Shown one piece after another: positions 6,734 to 11,990 of a stretch of DNA of 11,990 nucleotides. The stretch covers positions 1-11,990 of the forward strand of contig CALICC010000194.1 of assembly GCA_938049325.1 (NCBI GenBank). Reading direction: 5' to 3'. How positions within the stretch are numbered: the first letter of the stretch is position 1; each line of letters starts with the position of its first letter. Source of the stretch: an uncultured Ilumatobacter sp. Lineage in GTDB: Bacteria; Actinomycetota; Acidimicrobiia; Acidimicrobiales; Ilumatobacteraceae. The notes below the pieces were generated by a model. That model was not told the DNA's origin. It saw only the letters and a program-made list of their open reading frames with translations, and searched no databases. Made by a program: the position numbers and the translations under genes.

Positions 6734-7893
6734 GATCGGCTGCTGTCGTGGCCGCGCAGGGTGGGTATGACTGCCGTGACCTTCCAGCCCGACGCCGGGC
6801 GAGGCCCGTGTTCGAGCGTGCCGTCGAGTGACTCGACTCGTTCTCGCATTCCCACGAGACCGTAGCCGCTCCCGCTGTTGCGTTGAGATGGCGTACCGTC
6901 GTTCTCGATCGACACGCGAACATGATGCTCATCTGCTGCGAGATGGACGTCGATGAACGTCGCGTCTCTGCTGTGGCGACGGGCATTGGTGATCGACTCC
7001 TGGCAGGTGCGGAACACGGCAGCGGCAATCGGTGACGGGAACGATGTGAGGTCGGTCTCCCCGGTGAGGGTCACCGGCGGAGAGCCTGGCTGATCGCCGA
7101 GTTCGGCGAGCGACGGAGGCGTCACGGTTCGGGCGCGATCGGTGTCGCTGCGCAAGATGCCGACCATGCGTCGCATGTCGTCGATCGCGGTGGCGCTGAT
7201 GTCCTCGACCGCCTTCATCGCACGCATCGATGCTTCAGGGTCGGACCGGGCCACGAATTGTGCTGCCTGGGCCTGGACGGCGATCGCGGAGACGTGGTGC
7301 GCAACCGTGTCGTGCAGTTCGCGGGCGAGGACGTTGCGCTCTTCGAGTCGAGCCTGGGTCTTCTGCTGCTCGAGCAGTCGAGCTCGATACCTCATGGTCA
7401 AGGCCACGAGGACGACCACGAGCCACGGGACCAACGTGCCGAGGCTGGCCGCGACGCCGTCGCCGTCGGTCAGCGCGAGAGCGACGACCATGATGGCGGT
7501 GACCGTGACGCCGATGGCGAGGGAGCGGGGACTGGCCCATCGGCACAGGCTGTAGAGCAGCACGATGATGGACACGGCGTGCACCATCAAGGCGTCGACG
7601 TGCTTGTCGAACGCCCACACCACAGCGCCGGTCAGCGCGACGGTACCCAGCGCTGTGAGGAGCGAGAAGAGCGGATGTTGCCGGCGCGCGACGGTCAACG
7701 CTGCGGCCAGGAGAGCGGCCGGCAGCGTGATCAGCGGCCATTCGAACTCGTTCTGACCGAACGCGAGCAGCATGGCCTCGAGAACCGACAGCACACCGAG
7801 GATCGAGGCCAACATCCAGTCGCGCCAGTTCGGTGGAGCGACCGGGCCCGTGACCGAGAGTTGATCGAGGCGCAGCCGTGCGGTCACGTTCAC
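6730..7893 (-). CDS. Membrane sensor histidine kinase, DesK/NarL-partner type (HisKA_3)
   Basis: A 387-residue kinase. The N-terminal half (about 28-166) has five or six hydrophobic segments with very short loops, so it lacks a separate extracellular sensor domain and probably senses something in or at the membrane. A short coiled stretch (about 168-190) leads to the HisKA_3 dimerisation motif ARELHDTVAHHVSAIAVQAQ (190-209) with phospho-acceptor His194. The ATP-binding domain has an N-box ESITNARRHS (299-308), ENDG (330-333) and GSGYGLVGMRERV (341-353). GTG 7893 is chosen because TAGTCT lies seven bases upstream and the hydrophobic region follows. It forms an operon with the downstream regulator and is divergent from the ABC exporter. 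This layout resembles stress or antibiotic detoxification modules, but the ligand cannot be read from sequence. Confidence 0.93.
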   Translation of the reverse strand: MNVTARLRLDQLSVTGPVAPPNWRDWMLASILGVLSVLEAMLLAFGQNEFEWPLITLPAALLAAALTVARRQHPLFSLLTALGTVALTGAVVWAFDKHVDALMVHAVSIIVLLYSLCRWASPRSLAIGVTVTAIMVVALALTDGDGVAASLGTLVPWLVVVLVALTMRYRARLLEQQKTQARLEERNVLARELHDTVAHHVSAIAVQAQAAQFVARSDPEASMRAMKAVEDISATAIDDMRRMVGILRSDTDRARTVTPPSLAELGDQPGSPPVTLTGETDLTSFPSPIAAAVFRTCQESITNARRHSRDATFIDVHLAADEHHVRVSIENDGTPSQRNSGSGYGLVGMRERVESLDGTLEHGPRPASGWKVTAVIPTLRGHDSSRS

Positions 7894-7900
7894 GACGTCC

Positions 7901-7906
7901 AGACTA
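7901..7906 (-). promoter_or_regulatory. Putative -10 box (TAGTCT) of the two-component operon, leaderless
   Basis: On the minus strand TAGTCT is followed by exactly seven bases (ggacgtc) and then the GTG at 7893, without a Shine-Dalgarno site. No clear -35 is visible, which could mean an activator is needed. A short inverted repeat lies directly upstream at 7908-7919. Confidence 0.45.
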
Positions 7907-7907
7907 G

Positions 7908-7919
7908 AGACGTTCGTCT
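7908..7919. repeat. Inverted repeat next to the kinase -10 box
   Basis: AGACG-TT-CGTCT: two perfect 5-base arms around a TT centre, one base from the TAGTCT box. A wider pair of arms, CAGAC/GTCTG at 7900-7904 and 7916-7920, overlaps it. The position suits an operator for the response regulator (autoregulation) in the 140-bp gap between kinase and exporter genes. The repeat is seen; the role is a guess, and arms this short can arise by chance. Confidence 0.3.
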
Positions 7920-8033
7920 GCTCGGCCGTCCGTCGTTCGGCGGGTCGTTGGTGGTCTTTCGGACAGGTGCGGTTCGATCCCTCGTGGCAGAACGGCAGAT
8001 GTGCGTCGTGGGTCGATTCCGCACGATGGAGGC

Positions 8034-8963
8034 ATGAAACACGCGATCGAGGTCACACACCTCACCAAGCAGTACGGGAACCACGTCGTCGTCGACGACA
8101 TGACGTTCACCGTCCCCTCCGGTCACGTCGTCGGGCTCATCGGCCCGAACGGCGCTGGCAAGACCACCACGATGAAGATGCTGCTGGGGCTCGTTGCGCC
8201 CACCGGTGGCGACATCGACCTCCTCGACGTCACCGTCGGCTCCCGCAACTGGGGCGACGCGCTCTCGCGCGTCGGATCGATGATCGAAGAGCCACCGATC
8301 TACCGCAACCTCACCGCCCGACAGAACTTGGAATACCAATCGCTTGCCGTCACGGGTGGCGTCGACGATCGTTCGATCGCCGAGATCCTGTCGCTGGTCG
8401 ACCTGGCCGATCGTGCCGACGACCGCCCGAAGAGTTACTCGCTCGGCATGAAGCAGCGCCTCGGCATCGGCATCAGCCTGATCGGCCAGCCCGAGCTCGT
8501 GATTCTCGACGAGCCGGCGAACGGTCTGGACCCTGCCGGCATCCTCGAGATCCGCAAGCTCTTGCGTCGGCTCCCCGACAACGGAACCACGGTCCTGGTG
8601 TCGTCACACCAGCTCGCCGAAGTGCAACAGGCCTGCGACCAACTCGTTGTTCTCGCCAACGGTCGGATGGTCACGCAGGGCACCACACAGGGGATTCTGG
8701 CCGGCCGCTCGGCGCACCGGTTCGACCTGATCGTGGCGCACGCAGACGTGGAGGCGGCCGCGAAAGCACTGTCGCTCGCTGAGATCCCCGTCGTGACATC
8801 CGACAGCGGCCGAATCACGGTCGAACCGGCTGCGGACACCGGTGGTCGAGATCTCAACCAACTCCTGGTCGGCGCCGGCGTGTTCGCCGAGTCGATCAGC
8901 CAAGCAACGGCATCGCTCGAGGAAGCATTTCTCGATCTCGTCAACGAAGGAGTCAACTCATGA
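8034..8963 (+). CDS. ABC transporter ATP-binding protein, BcrA/LanF-like
   Basis: A 309-residue ATPase subunit of an exporter. It shows Walker A GPNGAGKTT (37-45), a Q-loop position occupied by glutamate (MIEEPPIY, 83-90), signature SYSLGMKQRLGIG (134-146), Walker B LVILDEP (155-161, catalytic Glu160) and switch His192. The Gln-to-Glu 'E-loop' is established for LanF lantibiotic-immunity and BcrA bacitracin-type ATPases, which points to export or clearance of a peptide or lipid-linked compound; that role is inferred. Residues after about 230 form the variable C-terminal domain of this family. ATG 8034 starts the family N-terminus. The GGAGG at 8028-8032 is only one base away, too close for a normal Shine-Dalgarno site. 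It is translationally coupled to the permease and divergent from the two-component operon. Confidence 0.93.
   Translation: MKHAIEVTHLTKQYGNHVVVDDMTFTVPSGHVVGLIGPNGAGKTTTMKMLLGLVAPTGGDIDLLDVTVGSRNWGDALSRVGSMIEEPPIYRNLTARQNLEYQSLAVTGGVDDRSIAEILSLVDLADRADDRPKSYSLGMKQRLGIGISLIGQPELVILDEPANGLDPAGILEIRKLLRRLPDNGTTVLVSSHQLAEVQQACDQLVVLANGRMVTQGTTQGILAGRSAHRFDLIVAHADVEAAAKALSLAEIPVVTSDSGRITVEPAADTGGRDLNQLLVGAGVFAESISQATASLEEAFLDLVNEGVNS
8946..8952 (+). promoter_or_regulatory. Ribosome binding site of the ABC permease
   Basis: GAAGGAG with a seven-base spacer to the ATG at 8960, inside the final codons of the ATPase gene. It fixes the permease start and indicates strong, coupled translation of the two exporter subunits. 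Confidence 0.75.
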
Positions 8964-9679
8964 TCAGCTCGGAGATCTTCAAGATCACACGGCACCGAAC
9001 GCCGTGGGCAATCGCCGGCATGCATCTCGCCCTGACACTGATCGCCCCGATCTACTACGTGTTCAAACGTCCGGCCGACGAGGGCGACTACCTCTCGACC
9101 TCGATCGCGGTGTTCGGGGTGTCGGGTTTGCTGTTTGCTGCAGTGCTCGGCGCGTGGTTCGTCGGGAACGAGTACCGGCACGGGACGTTGCGTCGTGTCC
9201 TCGCGGTTGACGCCAGACGCGGTCGACTCTTGGCCACGAAGGCCGGTCTCGGCCTTGCGACGTGGGCTGCGAGCTATGTCCTGGTCGGCCTGCTCGGGGC
9301 TGGAGCGGCATGGCTCGCCGCAACGGTGAACGGTGACGGAGTGGTCACGACGATGGTGTTGCGCGAAGCAGCCGGGCCGGCGCTCGGTGCACTGGTCACC
9401 GGGGCGATGGCGTTCGCGCTCAGCACCATCCTGCGCAGCGACACGTACGCGATGCTCGGTGCGGTGACCGTGATGATCGTGCTCGGTCCACTGGCCGCCG
9501 GAATTCCGACGGTCGGCGACTACACGTTGTACGCGGTCACATTGCAACTCGGGGACTGGATGCTCGACTCATCGATTCAGACGCCGATATCGGTCGGTGC
9601 CGCTGCAGGAACGCTCATGGCCACCCTGGCGGTTCTCGGTGCGGGCTCGGCGCGGCTGTTCATCAACCGAGACGTCTGA
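8960..9679 (+). CDS. ABC-2 type transporter permease
   Basis: A 239-residue integral membrane protein, partner of the upstream ATPase. By eye there are six hydrophobic segments at about 15-35, 46-69, 95-120, 135-157, 163-183 and 208-229, the usual number for ABC-2 exporters of the BcrB/LanE size. The cytoplasmic loop GNEYRHGTLRR (69-79) is the conserved coupling motif of this family; the following basic stretch DARRGRLLATK leads into segment three. Its ATG overlaps the ATPase stop in an ATGA at 8960-8963 behind a good GAAGGAG site. The substrate is not readable. The stop codon directly abuts the convergent hydrolase stop, forming TGATCA. Confidence 0.88.
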   Translation: MISSEIFKITRHRTPWAIAGMHLALTLIAPIYYVFKRPADEGDYLSTSIAVFGVSGLLFAAVLGAWFVGNEYRHGTLRRVLAVDARRGRLLATKAGLGLATWAASYVLVGLLGAGAAWLAATVNGDGVVTTMVLREAAGPALGALVTGAMAFALSTILRSDTYAMLGAVTVMIVLGPLAAGIPTVGDYTLYAVTLQLGDWMLDSSIQTPISVGAAAGTLMATLAVLGAGSARLFINRDV

Positions 9680-10495
9680 TCACGAATCTGCGGCGGCGCC
9701 CGCAACCTCGATGACGAGGTGGGCGACGATCGCAGTCCATGTGGCGATCTCCTCGGGGGTCGACGCAAGATGTACGTCAGCGTGGGGAATCAGACGCCCG
9801 AGTTCTTCGGCCGTGCCGACCGGGTGTCCGTCGTCCCCCGTCCAGGCGAGCACGGTCGTCGGACAGGTGATCGCGGCAACCGCCTCGCGGTCGGGGAACT
9901 GGGCGCCGGTGGCGCCGCGCATCGCATGCGCGAGCCGCTCCGGGTCCCAGCTGCGCATTCCATCGGCTCGTCTCGATGCGAAATCAGGATCGTCGACGAA
10001 CGGGTCCGGCGGTGGCACCATTGCACTTGCCTTGATCACGGCCTCGACGCCGTAGGTCTCGACTGCCTTGGCTCCCTGCTCGTATACGCCTGCCTGTGCG
10101 GCTCGTGTTTCCCACGCCGTCGGTGGAATCACCAGGATGAGCCCGTCGATGCGCTCGGGGGCGATGACCGCCGCATGAAGGGCCGTCGCGCATCCCATCG
10201 AGGCGCCACCGGCGATGTACGCGTCGATGCCGGCGTGGTCGGCGAGCGCGAGTTGGTCGTGGGCGAGTTGCTCCCACGTGTAGCTGTCGAGGTCGGGCGT
10301 CGACTCCGACAAACCGTGGCCGCGGGCGTCATAGCGGAGCACCCGCGCAGCGACGTCGTTCCAGTCGACGAGAGCGAATCGGTTCTCCAGGTCGCGGCTC
10401 TGGGTGAGCCCGTGTCCCCAGATCAGATCGTGGCCCGCACCACTGACCTCGTACCCGATCTCACACCCTCGGACTCGTGTGCTCGAACTCGCCAT
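9680..10495 (-). CDS. Alpha/beta-fold hydrolase of unknown substrate
   Basis: A 271-residue soluble protein with the alpha/beta-hydrolase core: oxyanion-loop WGHGL (26-30), YDARGHGLSE (55-64) and a nucleophile elbow GGASMGCA (96-103) with Ser99. The acidic residue is probably Asp221 or Asp222 in WTGDDGHPVG (218-227). The usual histidine after the last strand is not evident: that region reads HLASTPEEIATW (242-253). H242 lies in the strand itself. It could be an esterase, C-C hydrolase or a catalytically altered member; no narrower call is justified. ATG 10495 is chosen because the family N-terminus begins there and upstream in-frame residues look non-coding. CATGAT six bases upstream could be a weak -10 box; there is no Shine-Dalgarno site. 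It is divergent from helD and convergent with the exporter. Confidence 0.85.
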   Translation of the reverse strand: MASSSTRVRGCEIGYEVSGAGHDLIWGHGLTQSRDLENRFALVDWNDVAARVLRYDARGHGLSESTPDLDSYTWEQLAHDQLALADHAGIDAYIAGGASMGCATALHAAVIAPERIDGLILVIPPTAWETRAAQAGVYEQGAKAVETYGVEAVIKASAMVPPPDPFVDDPDFASRRADGMRSWDPERLAHAMRGATGAQFPDREAVAAITCPTTVLAWTGDDGHPVGTAEELGRLIPHADVHLASTPEEIATWTAIVAHLVIEVAGAAADS

Positions 10496-10532
10496 GTCGC
10501 GATCATGGCCGATGACTAGGGTCGAACCTCCC
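10496..10532. promoter_or_regulatory. 37-bp divergent start region between hydrolase and helD
   Basis: Toward helD, TAGGGT (10517-10522) lies ten bases before GTG 10533. Toward the hydrolase, CATGAT (minus, 10507-10502) lies six bases before ATG 10495 but has C at the first -10 position. Neither gene has a Shine-Dalgarno site. Any -35 contacts would have to lie inside the opposite gene, so the two promoters must overlap. If helD starts at ATG 10512 instead, the gap shrinks to 16 bp. Confidence 0.35.
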
Positions 10533-11990
10533 GTGGACTCCGAACTGTTTCCCGAACTCGCCGATGAGCGCGCCCGACTGGTGTTCGCCCGCGCCTCGCG
10601 TGACCGAATGATCGCCCGTCTCGAATCGGTCGATCCAGCTGGTGCGGCCGACGAGATCACCAAGGAGTACATCGAGGTGACGGTGGCCGAAGCGCTGGAG
10701 GATCTGCGCGGTCCGGGCGCCGGGGACTTCTTCGGACGGATCGATCACGACGGCGATCGCTGGTACGTCGGCCGACGCCACATCGAGGATGATCAGCATG
10801 ACCCGGTGGTGGTCGACTGGCGCGCACCGATCGCGGCGCCGTTCTACCGTGCGACTGCGATCGATCCGCTCGGTGTGACATTCCGTCGACGCTTCACCCT
10901 CGACGACGGCGAAATGGTCGCATACCTCGACGAAGACCTCGACGATCCCGAGGCCGGAGCGGCTGCCGCCGGGATTCCCGATCCGGTACTCGCCGAGATC
11001 GGCGCCGAGCGCAGTGGGGAGATGCGCGAGATCGTCGCGACGATTCAAGGTGAGCAGGACATCGTGATCCGTTCCGACATCGATCAGGTCTTGATCACGC
11101 AGGGTGGGCCGGGGACCGGCAAGACCGCGGTCGCGCTGCACCGTGCTGCCTATCTCCTCTTCGAACACCGCGGCCGGCTGGCTCGTGATGGCGTGCTGGT
11201 GGTCGGCCCGAACCAAGCGTTCCTCGACTACATCGGCAATGTGCTCCCCTCGCTGGGTGAGCGGACCGTCCGTCAGTCGACCGTTGACGAACTGTGCATC
11301 CCGCGCATCGATGTCGCGGGCCTCGACGAGCCTGAGGCAGCGCGGTGGAAAGGTGCGCCAGAACGGCTTCGCGACTTGGAGGAGGCAGCGATGTCGGCAA
11401 TTCAGCCGCCCGAGGTCGACATCGTCGTGCCGATCGGCGTCCGCAATCACGTGATTGCGGCCGACGAGTTCGGTGCGTGGGTGGCAACAGCGAAGAACGG
11501 ATCGACGCCGTTCAACGAGCGAAGGGCTCGACTGACAGCGATCGCAAAGCGTGAGCTCACCAGGCGTACCGGCGACGACGATTGCTGGCGCAGCGCCGGT
11601 CCACTCAAGACGGCGATCAACAAGGCGTGGCCGACCCAGAAGCCGGTCAAGCTGGTCGACGCGATCCTGCCAGGTCCGAAGGGCAAGAAGCGGACGTGGA
11701 CCGCGGCTGACCAGCTCTTGGTCGACGAGGCGAACTCGTTGCTCAACGGGTCGCCGTTCACGTACGGCCACGTCGTGGTCGACGAGGCGCAGGACCATTC
11801 CGCCGTTGCGCTGCGGGTGATCGGGCGCCGCAGCCCCGGCGCCTCGATGACGCTGGTCGGTGACGTGGCTCAGTCGACGACACCCGCTGGGCAAGAGCGC
11901 TGGGCCGACGTGTTCGCGCACCTCGGTCCGCGCGGGACGTCGGGAACCGTCGTCGATCTCACCATCGGCTACCGCGTGCCCGAGCCCATC
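10533..11990 (+). CDS. helD: HelD-family superfamily 1 helicase (RNA polymerase recycling factor), 3' end beyond the window
   Basis: The first 486 residues of a UvrD/Rep-like ATPase of the HelD family, which in other bacteria binds RNA polymerase and removes it from stalled complexes; the HelR subgroup protects against rifamycins. The N-terminal arm (about 1-60, ELADERARLVFARASRDRM...) is followed by the family block YVGRRHIEDD and VVVDWRAPIAAPFYRAT with DWRAP at 95-99. Walker A is GGPGTGKTA (191-199, Lys197), Walker B VVVDEAQD (414-421), then GDVAQS (443-448) and IGYRVP (478-483) with an arginine of motif IV. Relatives are about 700-770 residues, so roughly a third is missing. GTG 10533 is chosen for its TAGGGT box; in-frame ATG 10512 is an alternative. 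There is no Shine-Dalgarno site for either. Confidence 0.9.
   Translation, partial: MDSELFPELADERARLVFARASRDRMIARLESVDPAGAADEITKEYIEVTVAEALEDLRGPGAGDFFGRIDHDGDRWYVGRRHIEDDQHDPVVVDWRAPIAAPFYRATAIDPLGVTFRRRFTLDDGEMVAYLDEDLDDPEAGAAAAGIPDPVLAEIGAERSGEMREIVATIQGEQDIVIRSDIDQVLITQGGPGTGKTAVALHRAAYLLFEHRGRLARDGVLVVGPNQAFLDYIGNVLPSLGERTVRQSTVDELCIPRIDVAGLDEPEAARWKGAPERLRDLEEAAMSAIQPPEVDIVVPIGVRNHVIAADEFGAWVATAKNGSTPFNERRARLTAIAKRELTRRTGDDDCWRSAGPLKTAINKAWPTQKPVKLVDAILPGPKGKKRTWTAADQLLVDEANSLLNGSPFTYGHVVVDEAQDHSAVALRVIGRRSPGASMTLVGDVAQSTTPAGQERWADVFAHLGPRGTSGTVVDLTIGYRVPEPI
11441..11460. repeat. Perfect 20-bp palindrome inside helD
   Basis: ccgcaatcac/gtgattgcgg is identical to its reverse complement over all 20 bases, centred on CACGTG. 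It encodes Arg-Asn-His-Val-Ile-Ala in the helD frame and, because of symmetry, the same six residues on the opposite strand. The flanking bases break the symmetry. It could be a protein-binding site placed within the coding sequence, or chance. Confidence 0.9.

Noticed and set aside
7971..7980. GGTTCGATCC, resembling a tRNA T-arm
   Set aside because: The flanking bases do not form a T-stem and there is no acceptor, D-arm or anticodon stem around it.
8026..8037. Three-codon mini-ORF (ATG GAG GCA TGA) overlapping the exporter ATG
   Set aside because: Too short to support as a leader peptide, and it is probably just the GGAGG context.
11443..11458. parS-like chromosome partition site at the helD palindrome
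   Set aside because: Only the central TCACGTGA agrees with parS; the outer four bases on each side all differ.
10503..11921. Long minus-strand open frame (472 codons) opposite helD
   Set aside because: It lies antisense to an unmistakable HelD helicase, is Arg/Asp/His-rich in the way GC-rich antisense frames are, and shows no domain.

Overview
The window is GC-rich, gene-dense chromosomal DNA from an actinomycete-type bacterium. The evidence is the run rpoZ-coaBC-metK-priA, a PriA without helicase motifs, a GCN/RR-poor short RpoZ of 110 residues and an actinobacterial-style HelD. The wording of RpoZ and the abundance of GTG/ATG starts without a ribosome binding site make me think of Acidimicrobiia (Ilumatobacter-like). 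That placement is an inference from memory, not a computed one. I see no mobile element, CRISPR array, phage gene, tRNA or rRNA.

Layout. Positions 1-99 hold the first 33 codons of an unidentified minus-strand gene with a strong Shine-Dalgarno site. Positions 257-724 (plus) encode a small secreted protein of unknown function. It ends tail-to-tail with a minus-strand short-chain dehydrogenase (721-1530) that resembles D-xylose/aldose 1-dehydrogenases. A 55-bp divergent promoter region separates that gene from the plus-strand housekeeping operon rpoZ (1586-1918), coaBC (1926-3128), metK (3132-4322) and priA (4348-6066). The operon covers the RNA polymerase omega subunit, two coenzyme A steps, S-adenosylmethionine synthesis and replication restart.

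A signalling-transport module follows. A minus-strand DesK/NarL-type two-component system (kinase 6730-7893, regulator 6080-6733, ATGA overlap) faces away from a plus-strand ABC exporter (ATPase 8034-8963, permease 8960-9679, ATGA overlap). The ATPase has the glutamate 'E-loop' known from BcrA/LanF-type peptide-resistance transporters, so a stress- or antimicrobial-sensing role is plausible but unproven. The exporter abuts, with no gap, a convergent alpha/beta hydrolase (9680-10495, minus). That hydrolase shares a 37-bp divergent start region with a HelD-family RNA-polymerase-associated helicase (10533 to the window end, incomplete).

The most general pattern is transcriptional. Most genes that begin a transcription unit have a TAnnnT -10 hexamer 7-10 nt before the start codon and no Shine-Dalgarno site, as expected of leaderless mRNAs, while internal operon genes metK and the permease have good ribosome binding sites. 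The other sequence-level oddity is a perfect 20-bp palindrome inside the helD reading frame. I do not see a clearly new biological system; the findings are mostly regulatory architecture and residue-level variants.
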